The notes: generated by a model from the letters alone, not told the origin. Counted from the first letter of the stretch, positions 1 through 11,119 are shown. The stretch: 64,000 nt of DNA from Ryuthela nishihirai (GCA_038380435.1 JAWZYU010000059.1:806001-870000), one strand, 5' to 3'. Made by a program: numbers and translations.

Positions 1-974
1 CCATCATAAATGTCTTTAAATACTTTATATAGGTTTAATTCATCCTTTGAGTTGTCTCCATAATTTTCTAAATTCCAATTCGTTTCAGAAATAGCTTTGT
101 TTATATTGTTATGGTCAAATGATCAATTCTTATTTTCCTGGTCTGTTACATTATAATTAGTATTATTTAAATTGTTATTGGTGTTGCTAATCAGTGTTAA
201 AATCCTATAGTGATCTGCTATTTTTCTTGTTTGAATTATTGAATTTGCTGACATATTTTTAATCAGTTTAATATTAATATGGTCTATACAGGTTTTGGTA
301 ATTTTAATTTTTACTATTTCTTCTCTTGTAGCTTCCCTTATTAATCTTTCAAAATTCATTTCAGCCAATAGTGTGATATATTTTTCTGTGCCATGCTTTT
401 TAGTATTCATTGTATCGATATTAAAATCACCTATTAAAATCTGATTTTGGTCTTTTTCTGTATTTTCCATCCAGTTTCGGAAATTCAACAGAAAAGAGTT
501 CACATCTGTACTAGGCGATCTGCATAGTGCTAAAACATGATATATTATATTTTTTTTTTTTTTTACTTTTATATATATAGTTTCCGCTGGAAGTGTTTGT
601 TGTGAAATAATTTCAATATCTAGATTTTCTTTATAGTATACTGAAATCCCCCTAATATTTTTATTTATATTATCATTTGTGATTTTATTAAATTTATCAA
701 TGTTATATAAATAATTTTCATATTTATTTACATTTGTTTCAGTTAAAACAAGCAAATCAATGTGTTTCATGTAATGGTTAATACTTAATTTTAATGAATC
801 CCAATGTTTTCTTTGACTTCTTATATTTACATGAGCAATTCCTAATTTATTTTTGTGAATAAATTTACTATAATTATTTTCGAACCAAGCCTCCACTTCT
901 AAACCTGTAGTTACATAAGCAACATCATAGTTGCTATCAAAACCTTCAAAATTCAAATCAGACATAGCTAACAA
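1..974 (-). mobile_element. Non-LTR retrotransposon (LINE) endonuclease domain, 5' part of ORF2, running off the window edge
   Basis: An open minus-strand frame of 283 codons (974 down to 123) looks like the apurinic-type endonuclease of a LINE, which nicks target DNA for target-primed reverse transcription. Motifs in order: HVNIRSQ near residue 48, LLVLTETN near 75, a CRSPS loop near 151, IGDFNID near 181 and CIDHINI near 229, matching the Asn, Glu, Asp-x-Asn and Asp-His positions of the family. After a single TGA at 123-125 the same frame continues to base 1 with a Trp- and Asn-rich linker (ISETNWNLENYGD), as expected between endonuclease and reverse transcriptase. The element therefore continues left of the window and is probably dead because of that stop. 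Jockey/CR1-like by general look; clade not determined. It may belong to the same family as the reverse transcriptase piece at 15858-16455, which cannot be tested because the two do not overlap. Confidence 0.85.
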
Positions 975-1374
975 GAATATTCATAAAAAAAAGCAAAAGA
1001 AAAGGGCAAAAAAAAGAGAGAAAAAAAAAAGCAAGTTTTATCGGACATATCTAAAAGTTCAAAAATCATCAAAATTGGTGAACATATCCACATTGATAAT
1101 TCTTTCACCAGTTGATTTCCTCATTAGAACTTTTCCATTTTTGAACCAACATACTTATAATTTTTTTCTTTTGCACACGGTTATGTTTGCTTACGGTTAT
1201 GTTTGCCTCTGGTGCCATCTTTTGATATCCCTATTATTTTTTGTTCAGAAAATTGGGTGTGGAAAATAAAATTCTCTTCCATCAAATTCAGTTCAAATAA
1301 AGTAAAAATAGCCTATATATATGAATATAATATAATATAATGAATTAATAATATGTAAAAATAACCTATATATA
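975..1374. other. Low-complexity AT-rich spacer
   Basis: It starts with a purine-rich A/G tract (about 985-1040), followed by T-rich sequence and short TATA repeats near 1310-1375. I see no gene, RNA or recognisable element. The plus-strand frame here is a chance reading of the A-rich tract. Confidence 0.5.
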
Positions 1375-1640
1375 ATATAGCAATGAGTAAATGTTCTTCA
1401 AGTCATTACAGACGACCAATCTAAATTTACATTGATCGTCTGTTACGACTATCCTTAGCAGTATTACTAACTCAACCAACACTATGAATATCGCCGTCTC
1501 TTTGCACAGTTGTATCGCGTTCGCTTGCAGTGACATTGCTTCTGCCGATGTCCGAGTCAGAATCCTAGGATGGCACAGTCGTTTGTTCAATCATTTACGT
1601 TGAGATTGTCCCTCATTAACAGTCCAGTTCCAGATAAGTA
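1375..1640 (+). repeat. Unclassified interspersed repeat R1, copy 1
   Basis: About 265 bp nearly repeated at 4568-4832, and more loosely related to 16456-16985. In both close copies R1 runs directly into a MITE-T starting CAGTCGCTC, so R1 plus MITE may have moved as one unit. No coding potential was recognised. Confidence 0.7.
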
Positions 1641-1961
1641 CAGTCGCTCAGAAAAGTATCCGAACGCTTTGGTTGATTACAGAATTCAGAAAAAAATCTG
1701 GCAAAGATTTTTTTTAGAAATTAGTGATCTGGCAACCTTCGTGTACTGTACACGGAGGTTGCCAGATCACTAATTTCTAAAAAAAAAACATTAACAGATA
1801 TTTTTTCTGAATTCTGTAATCAACCATAGTGTTGGGATATTTATTTGAGCGACTGTACACGAAGGTTGCCAGATCACTAATTTCTAAAAAAATCGTTGCC
1901 AGATATTTTTTTCTGAATTCTGTAATCAATCATAGTGTTCGGATACCTTTTTTAGCGACTG
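1641..1961. mobile_element. MITE-T full palindrome (1641-1855) plus an attached half copy (1856-1961)
   Basis: The first 215 bp start CAGTCGCTC and end GAGCGACTG, with TA on both sides. The two halves are reverse complements of each other and meet at a GTGTACTGTACAC-like centre. Terminal CAGT and a TA duplication fit the Tc1/mariner superfamily. A second right half (centre to terminus) is joined head to tail. There is no transposase. Confidence 0.85.
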
Positions 1962-2364
1962 TAGGTGCCTGTCTGTTCAGGATGAAGGAATCCTGAAGAT
2001 CATCTCATTTGAGGTCATTTGAAAGATTGCAACAGGCAAATTAATAGTTATAGAGAACTTCATTTTAACTTCAAAAAGGCCAATTTCATGTTAGGCATTT
2101 CAGCTTTTATTTTTGAACCACAAACGTATTATAGTTTTCATTTTGTCTTCTGGCCGTGGATATTTTGATTTTTATTTTATTTTTGTTATCATCATTTTTT
2201 AATAAATGTAACATTTTTAATGCAGATGGTTACTAAAGTAATATTAGCACTAGAATTTTTGCATACTAGTTAAATACACACGAAAAGTTGACGCCAAATA
2301 TAGGTTCATGGATTACTTTAATCACAACTTACGACACATAGTACTCCATTCACAAGGTTGGCTA
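1962..2364. other. Spacer outside the left arm; nothing recognised
   Basis: About 400 bp of AT-rich sequence with no frame, RNA or repeat that I can identify. It has no counterpart beyond the right arm (after 28985), so it marks unique sequence next to the inverted-repeat boundary. Confidence 0.5.
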
Positions 2365-2742
2365 GTTGGGTTGTTTTACCTCTGAGCGGCACGTTTTTGC
2401 ACACCATGGGCTAAATGGGCATGGACCCCGAAGGCTCAGAGAAGGTTGGGGGAGGAGACCCAATGGAATAGCTGTTGGGAGACATATGGTAGCCTCCTGT
2501 CAAGGCCATCCAGTGTGTTCTTTAACGTGCACAGGGTATGGCTCTCGCACACACGGGACCACGGCTTAACGTCCCATACGACGGACGGCGGCCTATCCAA
2601 GCCCATCGGTGTCCCTTACTGACCGTGGGCAGGGCGGGGAATTTTCCGGAGATAAATCTCAACGCTGGCCCAGCTGGGACGCGAACCTGGGAACTACAAA
2701 TTACGAGCCAGGTGCGCTACCGACTGAGCCACCCCCGCCAAC
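2365..2742 (-). mobile_element. SINE S1, left outer copy
   Basis: Full-length S1 read on the minus strand: head GGCGGGGGTGGCTCAGTCGG-like with an A box, B box GGTTCGCGTCCC-like, then a conserved body (CGTTAAAGAACAC) and tail TAAAACAACCCAAC. RNA polymerase III boxes imply a tRNA origin. The paired copy is 28524-28983. A target duplication is visible only on the inner side here; the outer side is the arm breakpoint. Confidence 0.9.
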
Positions 2743-3420
2743 CAATGCTCTTTGATTACAATTGCACAAAAGCGCTGTTATTTGACTTATTATCGTGCTC
2801 TTTGAAAATTCGATTATTATGGTTTTTAACGGCTAAACTGCTGAAATTAAACTTAACGTGACCGGATGCATGATAATTGCTTTGGATACTAAGAAGCAAT
2901 ATCGATGATACAATTGTATATTCATTATCAAGACATGCAAAGATGCATGAGCATATCATTTGCCTTTTCGCAGTAAAATATAATTTTCTTAAATGTTGGA
3001 TATATCATTCAGATACATCCGTGATATACCTGTACAATATGATAAACACTTTTGGTTAATTGTATTAAACTATTTTATTATTATAGTGGTAGCTACTTCC
3101 AATTTTCTATTAATTTCTACCTACTTTCCAATTGCGTTTCCCACGTCATTTGTTGCGTTTCTCAATTTATGTGGGTGTTAAAGCGACTGTTCTAGTATAT
3201 AATTACAACATTTTGACCCATCACAACAAGTTGTGTATTCACACTCTAGAACATTTACCACCCCTTCTTTTTCCCTTCCCAAAAAAGTGGGGAATAGCTT
3301 AAACGATTGTTTTCTATATCCGTGTGATTCTCACCAGTAGTGAATGAAAAGTGCTTTGGACACTATTCTAAGATATAGGGGAGACTTCTCTAATGTATGA
3401 GGAGTTAGCGAAGATATTCA
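2743..3420. repeat. Unclassified repeat D1, copy 1 (left arm)
   Basis: This segment occurs four times: here, in reverse at about 27850-28512 (arm partner), in the right-arm orientation at 45770-46130, and more diverged at 55740-56330 in this orientation. Shared landmarks include AACTTAACGTGACCGGATGC and a TTTTACTGCGAAAGG run. No protein motif was found in any frame. Confidence 0.75.
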
Positions 3421-4011
3421 CTTGGAATTGCCTTGCATCAACCTAAATATGGTGCAGGATATTATGAGGCAAGTTTTAAAATGTGTCCAGAAATAGTAAC
3501 TGATTGTAAACATTTATGCCACGTATATATCTGTAATAAGATGGATCCAACTTCAATTGTCGAAAATATGTATGCATGTCATTGCTATATTGCTATTTTT
3601 CTTTTTATAAGAGGCTGAATTTCTTTTTATTTAACTGGTAATTGTTGAACAAATTTCTTCGAATATTTCGATAATGCATAGATATACCGTATACATATAT
3701 AGTAAGATTCTGTTATTATTAATATTTATTCCATGCAGGTCGATTAGAGTAAAGCCATTGTACAGGTATTTTAGGTATTAAGTGTTCAAGTGGCTTGTTG
3801 CTCCAAATATTAAAACGATCATTTATTTTGTTATGGAAAATATTTTTCTGCACATTCATGCATTAGGATTCAAATGTGTCAAAAGCTATAATATTTGCTC
3901 AGCAATTGCAGCACAGGAAAAAAATGCAGTAAAGTGATTTAAATAAACTTTTAGCTATTAAAATTCGCATTTAAATATTATAACTAAAGACAATCTTGTA
4001 ATATGCTTTAA
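3421..4011. other. Arm sequence with no recognised gene
   Basis: AT-rich, shared with the right arm at about 27480-28100 and not recognised as any element. The small frame at 3433-3618 shows no family motif. Confidence 0.5.
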
Positions 4012-4832
4012 CAACGTACAGATATTTTGAAGAAAATTTTATTATAATTGTAGTAAAGAGTTGTTCTTCAGAGAGATAAAGGTTGATAAAGAAAAACTTT
4101 TATTGGTAATCATTATTTATGAATTTAAGAAAACTCTTGTAACGAATACTTTTTATGGTAGAATACTATTAATTCGATGCGTAGTCTACGGACCTGTGTG
4201 CTGTTTAGGAGTAGTAGGTGGATGGATTTTGCAGCTTGCGAACTGATACAGTTGCTTGAGTTATAATGTTTCTAACGGAATTCTGTAAATTTGTGTTCTT
4301 TGTTTGTAATGAACAGAGAATTAATTCGTTAAAATTGTTTGTTCCAATACATCGTTAATAAGGTTTAAATCACTGATCATTTAGTTTCAGTTGTTTCCTT
4401 AATCGCGGTAAGTGTCTTGTTAAAGAATTTCCATCGTTTGAAGTAATTCTCTGTGACTGGATTATTCTGTAATGATGCTGTCTCAAGACAGCTCCGTTCA
4501 GTACTAAAAATGAAATACCGAGACTAATTTAATATTTAGATTTAATTAACGATTTCCTGCAATAAACTATAGCAATGAATAAATGTTCTTCAAGTCATTA
4601 CAGACGACCAATCTAAATTTACATTGATCATCTATAACGACTATCGTTAGCAGTATTACTAACTCAACCAACACTATGTATATCGCCGTCTCTTTGCACA
4701 GTTGTATCGCGTTCGCTTGCAGTGACATTACTTCTGCCGATGTCCGAGTCAGAATCCTAGGATGGCACAGTCGTTTGTTCAATCATTTACGTTGCGATTG
4801 TCTCTCATTAACAGTTGATTTCCAGATAAGTA
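4012..4832 (+). repeat. Left-arm-only segment containing R1 copy 2
   Basis: The right arm passes straight from the MITE end (AATCAACCATA, near 27467) to the sequence matching 4000, so about 850 bp present here are missing there. The last part, 4568-4832, is the R1 copy nearly identical to 1375-1640. About 4380-4560 also loosely resembles 16610-16700. The absence could be an insertion here or a deletion in the right arm. Confidence 0.7.
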
Positions 4833-4990
4833 CAGTCGCTCACAAAAGTATCCGAACGCTATGGTTGATTACAGAATTCGGAAAAAATATCTGGCAATGA
4901 TTTGTTTTTGGAATTTAGTGATCCGGCAACCTTCGTGTACTGTACACGAAGGTTGCCAGATCACTAATTTCTAAAAAAACTGTTGCCAGA
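4833..4990. mobile_element. MITE-T, 3' end truncated
   Basis: Begins CAGTCGCTC after TA, passes the palindrome centre (TTCGTGTACTGTACACGAA), and is cut in the second half where it meets SINE sequence. The right-arm partner is 27318-27466. Confidence 0.8.
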
Positions 4991-4997
4991 TATTTTT

Positions 4998-5187
4998 CGT
5001 GTACTGCACACACGTCACATCCGACGGACGGCGGCCTTTCCAAGCCCATCGGTGTCCCCTACTGACCGTTGGCAGGGCGGGTGAATTTTGCGGAGATAAA
5101 TCTCAACGCTGACCCAGCTGGTACTCGAACCTGGGAACTACAGATTACGAGCCTGGTGCGCTGCCAACTGAGCCAATCCCGCCCCCA
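4998..5187 (-). mobile_element. SINE S1 fragment (head and body)
   Basis: Minus-strand S1 from the GGCGGGG head to the CCGTCGGATG body, lacking the tail. Partner at 27160-27317, where about 20 bp between the A and B boxes are deleted. Confidence 0.85.
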
Positions 5188-5190
5188 TTC

Positions 5191-5251
5191 ACAAGGTAGG
5201 CGACGGCAGCGGTCCTAGAAAAAACAAGGTAGGCGACGGCAGCGGTCCTAG
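5191..5251 (+). repeat. 28-bp tandem duplication, arm-specific
   Basis: A 28-bp segment beginning ACAAGGTAGGCGACGGCAGC occurs at 5191-5218 and again at 5224-5251. The right arm has one copy, next to about 170 bp that are missing here. Confidence 0.85.
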
Positions 5252-5307
5252 CCCGGTTGTTCGCCGGAAACTTCAATTACGTAATATAATCATTCCTAGA
5301 TTTAGAG

Positions 5308-5922
5308 CAGGCATGTCAAAGACGCGGCCGCCAAGATGATAACCAATACGTTTATTTAACTTTTGACAACACTGGATTCTTTAATTAAAATTATAAGTAC
5401 GTACACGGTACATGAATTAAATAAACGTATTTCAGAAAACATTTCCATTTACATATAAGGGAAACTATTGCGCATAAATGTATATGTCGGAGCCCGATCG
5501 TATAATTGCGAATAACTATTTTGTGCGAACAATTATTTTCCACTTTAAAAAACAATAAAACTGCGGAAAGATGAAGATTAACAGACAAGCATGTGCAAGT
5601 AATTTTAAAAATAACTACAGCTCAACAAATTCAACCAAATTTTGAAGATTTGGTTAACGAAAAACTTTGCCAAGTTTCTTCAAAAAAGAGATGATATTAT
5701 TTTATTTAAATAATGTTAAATTGAAAAAAAGAAACTTTCCTACATGAATATGTACTTTTAAATATGTTTATATTCTGTGTATTATTATTTTGTATGTATT
5801 GATTTGTTTATAATAAAAGCTATGCTTCATCTTTATTTCCATTTTTTTTTTGTTTTGCGGCCCGCGATTTAATATGTAATACTTAATATGACCCTCGGTG
5901 GTTAACGAGTTTGACATGCCTG
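5308..5922. mobile_element. Non-autonomous hAT-type element
   Basis: Starts CAGGCATGTCAAA and ends TTTGACATGCCTG, forming terminal inverted repeats. The 8-bp flanks ATTTAGAG (5300-5307) and GTTTAGAG (5923-5930) match at 7 of 8 positions, fitting the 8-bp target duplication of hAT elements. The 615-bp interior is AT-rich with no transposase. Its partner in the right arm (26288-26900) has flanks ATCTAAAC and CTCTAAAC, so insertion predates the arm duplication. Confidence 0.85.
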
Positions 5923-5930
5923 GTTTAGAG

Positions 5931-6383
5931 GAATATTTTTCCCAAGTTTCGAAAATTTTCCAAAGTCGGAATTTTGCATATTCGGAAAATGGAGTTTCCA
6001 TTGTTAAGGCTCTAAAGTTGAAAAAAATAGTTTTATTAACAATTTATTAAATATTCCTCTTTTACTTGCTTAATTGAAGAGAGGAATAATAAGTTTTTTT
6101 TTTAGTTTTAATCATAGTAATTAAAGTATTTTTTAATTATTTCAAAATTCCTTAGCCTATATTCTTAAAATGTTTAAATTATAGTGCATATAAGTAATAT
6201 ATATAATATATATATATAACTTCAATTATAGTTTTCCCCAAATTCTATAGACACAGATCTAAATGGTTCCTGCATAAGCAGTAGCTGAAATGTTGGTATT
6301 CAGCGAATTAGAAAAGAAAATGCAATTCCAGAATAGTATATGAAATTATGAACAACAATATTACAGAATATATTTACGTAATC
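5931..6383. other. AT-rich arm sequence, nothing recognised
   Basis: Contains a TA-rich microsatellite near 6190-6225. Shared with the right arm (about 25835-26280). No gene seen. Confidence 0.5.
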
Positions 6384-7056
6384 TCGCAACGATTTTTTTT
6401 AGAAATTAGTGATATAGCAACCTTCGTGTACGTACACGAAGGTTGCCAGACAAGTAATTTATAAAAAAATCGTCGCCAGATATATATTTTTTTTTAATTC
6501 TGTAACCAACCATAGTGTTCGGATATTTATTTGAGCGACTGTACGTACACGAAGGTTGCCAGAAAACTAATTTCTAAAAAAAACGTCGTCAGATATTTTT
6601 TTCTGAATTCAGTAATCAACCTTAGTGTTCGGATATTTATTTGAGCGACTGTACCTACACGAAGGTAGCCAGACAACTAATTTCTAAAAAAATCGTAGTC
6701 AGATATTTTTTTCTGAATTCTGTAATCAAACATAGTGTTCGGATATTTATTTGAGCGACTGAACACGAAGGTTGCCAGATCACTAATTTCTAAAAAATAT
6801 CGTTGCCAGATATTTTTTCTGAATTCTGTAATCAACCACAATTTTCGGATATTTATTTGAGTGACTGTACACGAAGAATGCCTGATTATTAATTTCTAAA
6901 AAAAATCAATGTCAGATATTTTTCCTGAAATCTGTAATCAACCATATTGTTCGGATATTTATTTGAGCGACTGTACGTAGACAAAGGTTGCCAGATCACT
7001 AATTTCTAAAACAATTGCTGCCAGATATTTTTTCTGAATGCTGTAATTAATCATAT
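6384..7056. mobile_element. Head-to-tail array of MITE-T half elements
   Basis: About six copies of the right half of MITE-T (centre to GAGCGACTG end, about 105-110 bp each) follow one another, with terminus-to-centre junctions of the form GCGACTGTACGTACACGAAG. The right arm has only about three such units (25486-25832), so copy number changed after duplication. This is not a simple transposition product. Confidence 0.85.
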
Positions 7057-7189
7057 ATCTATAAATATATATATTTCTATTCATCCACCGCTTATACAGG
7101 GCTAAAGGCGAAAGTTTGACTCCATAGGTTACGTTTGAGGTTCATCCGTGAGGAATAGTGATTAGGTCTCTTTTAAGGAAAAACATCAA

Positions 7190-7450
7190 TAGTTGCTGCT
7201 TTCCTGGTTGTATTTTCCCTCTTTCTGATATTCATATTGGTAAACGGCCTTTCGATCTGTTTAGACTCGATACAGTGATTACCCCAATCGACCCTAAAGT
7301 TTTTTCTTTCCTCCTGTTCTAACCACTACTATTCTTTCAAACTCGATTATTAGAAAAAGGAAATGTTTCGTTTAATCTAACGACAGAAATCTTGAATCTT
7401 AGTAAGTATCCGGAACGCATCCCTAGGATGCATCAAAAGAGTCAAAAGAT
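7190..7450. repeat. Unclassified repeat R2, copy 1
   Basis: About 260 bp resembling 10020-10290 in the same orientation; shared words are ATATTCATATTGGT, TTAGACTCGATACAGTGA and GGAACGCATCC. Both copies have partners in the right arm. No protein motif seen. Confidence 0.65.
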
Positions 7451-7465
7451 ATATATGGGCATATA

Positions 7466-7755
7466 CTGTGAACAGGACACCTACAATGAATGGCCAAACG
7501 CTGTACAGTTCCTCTGAGGAAAATCGAAGCTTCCCTTTAAAGGTACCAAGAATATTCTTTAAAGTATCGCTATCCTGCCCATGGCTTAACCGATCTACGA
7601 CAGCCTTTCAAATTCATTCATGTTTTCTTTCTCACCAAGAGAACGATGGGGTTCACCGGGGATAAGTTTTTTCGCTGACATAATTGGGACTGGAACCTGG
7701 GAACTGCAGATTACGAGTCTGGCATGCTGCCGACTAAGCCAACTCTCGTCTCTCA
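7466..7755 (-). mobile_element. Old, diverged SINE S1 copy
   Basis: Minus-strand reading gives GAGTTGGCTTAGTCGGCAGC and the B-box region CCAGGTTCCAGTCCCAAT, then a shortened body. More diverged than other S1 copies. Partner 24420-24705. Confidence 0.65.
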
Positions 7756-8614
7756 TTCAAATGAGCTATATATTTAATTCAATATTCTTTTACAAAACAC
7801 AAAGGATGGAGATAGAAGCTCTCTTGAGCCATTCCAGGCTTCTCTTACAACATCAAACACCGCCTTCTCTATAACACTGCCTGTCCATTCGCTATCAAAA
7901 TACGTAAAAAAAAAATCAACTTCCGCTTAGTTTAAGCATTGGGCAGTAGATGGCAGCATCTGCCTGGAGTACATTTCGATATGGGAAATACTGATACTGA
8001 ATAATTTTCAACATATTCAGCAAATAATATTACAGTTATTAAACCAGTATAGAAATAAATCTGCGTGGCATTGCTTCTGCTACAGCTCAAATATAGGAAA
8101 AACATATATATACTATCCGTTATCCTAATTGCTAATGGATAGTTTCAGATACTTGAGGCCTAATTTTTATGACTTTAAATATTGAACGAATAAATTTAAC
8201 CCTAAATAAACTGCTCTACCAAAATATTACAGAATTTTCATGTTCTAACAATGGGAATTTAACTTCGAAGCTCTATAATTTCTATAAGACGCATTCAATG
8301 TGTTTTTTCTAAGTGAATAATATCATTTATACATGCGTACAAGTCCAATGAATGTAACATCCAACACAGCTGTGGCTTCACTTATAACCTCAGGTAAAGA
8401 GAAATTGTTCGGGAATTACCACACCAGTCTACGACAACAACGTTGGCGTTTAATTCTTCCAATTCTAGAGGTAAAATAATTTAAAAAACTTTTTTCGAAA
8501 AAATTACCTTACTGCAGAAATTTTGCAGTGCAACGAAACTGAGTAGTGAAATAAAATTTCCGTAAGTGAGAAATTAATAAGTGAGTAAGTGTTCCTAAGT
8601 GAGAAATTTTATTA

Positions 8615-8699
8615 CAGGAGTCCCCGATTTACGGAAATTATGTAAATGTTTTCTATAAATCTATCTATGTACATAATTATCGTAAATCGGAGACTACTG
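8615..8699. mobile_element. Small pogo/Tigger-type MITE
   Basis: 85 bp starting CAGGAGTCCCCGATTTACG and ending CGTAAATCGGAGACTACTG, with TA on each side (8613-8614, 8700-8701). TIR sequence and TA duplication resemble pogo-like MITEs. The right-arm copy (23437-23561) is 125 bp owing to an internal duplication. Confidence 0.75.
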
Positions 8700-8855
8700 T
8701 AATAAAAAAAATAATAGGAGATTATGGTTAGTTTCCCTACACTGTAATTATAAAATATAGTAAGAAAGCAATCGGGAAAGCTTGTATCCAAATACATGGT
8801 TAGTTCCTATAAAAACATCTGTGAGTACCTCAGTGGAAATTGTTTATTGCAAGTG

Positions 8856-9029
8856 TCACATTGGAAATATTTCATGATTCGTGAAGCACTGAAGGATAAA
8901 TTGAGCTGGATGTAATGTTGGAACTCTTTGGATGATGTTCTGTGATGCTTTGTAGATGACATCATAAGACACAAATGTATTGCATTCATAAACTCCGTTG
9001 AAGTCCTTCGATTGTTCCTTGGGAATCCT
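8856..9029 (-). pseudogene. 57-codon frame conserved in three copies, function unknown
   Basis: Minus-strand frame starting RIPKEQSKDFNG and ending NHEIFPM then TGA. The same frame with the same stop is open in the right arm (23108-23281) and in a distant, more diverged copy (62818-62991). About a dozen residues differ from the distant copy, yet no stop appears. No obvious start codon or promoter lies upstream. It could be the last exon of an old gene, a transposon protein fragment, or chance. I do not recognise a family. Confidence 0.35.
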
Positions 9030-9399
9030 TTTCCTGTCTCTAGACTGATAGGAGAATTAGGAATTCGAATCGTAATTTAAAACATGAAAATCTCTCAAAT
9101 TGATCGTCATAATCGCGGTGATTCATGACACGTGGGGTTTATTTAAACGACTCCTTTCATTTCTAGTGATGTACAGAACCTTGCATGCCATTTGGGAAAA
9201 ACCTTTTCTAATCACTATGCACTCTTTCTTTCCACTGTTTATATACATTAAGTTGAAAGTAATGCAAACATGTTATTATAACCCTCTGATAAGCTTGCTA
9301 CGTGGCAGTATTTAGATGTAAATGATTGTGTTTCAAAATTATAGCCAACTAATTTTTGTTTCGATTTTCTCTTATTGATCCTCCCTCAGTATAAAAATG

Positions 9400-9775
9400 G
9401 GGGCGGTTCAGTCGGTAGCGCGCCAGGCTCGTAATCTGTAGTTCCCAGGTTCAAGTCCCAGCTAGGTCAACGTTAAGATTTATCTCCGCAAAATTACCCG
9501 CCTTGCCCAGGGTCAGTAGGGGACACCGCTGGGCTTGGAAATGCCGCCGTCCGTCGGATCAGACGTTAAGCCGTGGCCCCGTGTGTGGGAGAGCTATACT
9601 CTGTGCACGTTAAAGAACACGCTGGATGACCTTGAAGGGAGACTACCAACTGTCTCCTAAGAGCTGCTCCAGTGGGTCCCCTCCCCCAACCATCTCTGAG
9701 CCTTCGGGGTCCATGTGACCTGGCCATTTAGCCCATGGTGTGCAAAAAGTGCCGCGCAGAGGTAAAACAACCCAA
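9400..9775 (+). mobile_element. SINE S1, full length, with perfect target duplication
   Basis: A 376-bp S1 flanked by the 15-bp direct repeat CTCAGTATAAAAATG at 9385-9399 and 9776-9790. A box near 9408-9421, B box GGTTCAAGTCCC near 9449-9460, tail GTAAAACAACCCAA. Long target duplications show LINE-driven retroposition. The partner at 22351-22737 keeps the same duplication with two mismatches, so insertion predates the arm duplication. Confidence 0.93.
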
Positions 9776-9787
9776 CTCAGTATAAAA

Positions 9788-9934
9788 ATGAACACTGATG
9801 ACCTTGAAAAACTCAATGCTCATTTAATCGGATCTTTAGGAACGGCTCTAGGTGAGGAAAGACGAAATATATTCGATTTTATTTACTTCTCAAACACTTA
9901 CCAAGAGGATACAGGAATACTTATAAAGGTCTGA
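9788..9934 (+). other. Small unrecognised open frame shared by both arms
   Basis: 48 codons starting MNTDDLEKLNAHLIGSLG. The arm partner (22156-22338, minus) starts MNTDDLEKFNAHLMGSLE and is open for 60 codons. The ATG lies inside the SINE target duplication. Several changes between arms alter amino acids. No domain recognised; may be noncoding. Confidence 0.25.
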
Positions 9935-10019
9935 GTTGAGAAATAGGCTCACTGGAAATCTATTAGGTTTCATACTGTGGGAGGACCAAGGAGAGCAAAA
10001 AATTTAAATAATAAAAAAC

Positions 10020-10290
10020 TCAATAGTTGTCTCTTTCCAGCTTGTATTTTCATTCTTGCTAATATTCATATTGGTGAACTGACTTTCGATCTCTTTAGAC
10101 TCGATACAGTGACTATGCCAAACGGCCCCAAATGATTTTCTTTACTCCTTTTCTAATCGCCACTATTGTTCCAATCACCGTTTTGTTTTTCATGTTTCGT
10201 TTATTATTCAATTCTCTCTTTGTCCATAAATGTCCGGAACGCATCCATAGGATGCATTATAAGAAGTCGAGAATCGGAGCAATCACTAGA
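10020..10290. repeat. Unclassified repeat R2, copy 2
   Basis: Resembles 7190-7450 in the same orientation, ending in the GGAACGCATCCATAGGATGC word. The right-arm partner is around 21870-22140. Confidence 0.6.
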
Positions 10291-10299
10291 AAAAGACGT

Positions 10300-11119
10300 T
10301 TATTACTGGTGGACAATGGATTGAGTCTAACATATCCTATCATGTTACAGTTAGTGTAACATGGGGTGCATTAAAAGACGTCACAATAACAGTGACCGGG
10401 TTCGGATCCACAAAACATCGAAGGGGAGGGAGTGGGGGCAAGAAACACCATCGAACCAGAAAAATGCAAGGGAGGGGTTGCAAAAGACTGGATTAATGTA
10501 GTATAACACAACACCCTCCGTTTTACAGGTCTTTAAAATTTGCTAAATATGTTAGATATTTTGAGACACTCTCTTACCCTTACTAGTATTCTGAAATGTT
10601 GTGCTTGCTGGTCCCTTAAGACTCGAATAAAATATTTATATTACCACGGAAAGTAGATAAAATCTGTAGAAACGTGTGCAAATATTACTGCATTATTGAT
10701 AGATGACCAAAGGGGAAAATGACTTTCGATAATGAGAAAAAGTTAATTTGAAAATTCAATGATGTTATTTTAAAGAGAAAAAAAATGCACTTGGATAAAG
10801 TCACAAATTAAAAGAAATTTTTATTTTATCAAAATGAAGCGATCATTCTGCTGACAGAGCAATCCATTTAAAAACATTTCTCGGCTGCTGCGTAAAAAAT
10901 TTGAATTAAATGTGTGAAATTTCAGTCGTGCAAATCTCTTAGTCTACAGAGTGAAATGGAAAGGAGAGATGTTGGGTAATAAAGTGAACAGACGTTCAGC
11001 AATAGCGTATAATTATATTTAAATAAAAATTAGGAAAATGCAGATTTTAGATGGATTATAGTAACATGTTTAAGAAGTGTGTTGAAGATCTCGACATGCA
11101 TCTGCAGAGCAAAAACCAT
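10300..11119. other. Arm sequence without recognised gene
   Basis: AT-rich; shared with 21000-21860. Part of it (10430-10650: a G-rich run, then TTTTACAGGTCTTTAAAA and CCCTTACTAGTATTCTGAAA) resembles 47230-47480, so it contains another dispersed repeat. Confidence 0.45.

Larger units (their letters stand above)
7756..9384. repeat. Unclassified repeat D2 (left arm)
   Basis: Matched by 22753-24419 in reverse. Two parts also exist far away: 62630-63010 resembles 8340-9030 but lacks about 335 bp, and 63752-63904 resembles 9130-9260. It contains a small pogo-type MITE and a 57-codon frame kept open in three copies. No family was recognised. Confidence 0.7.
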
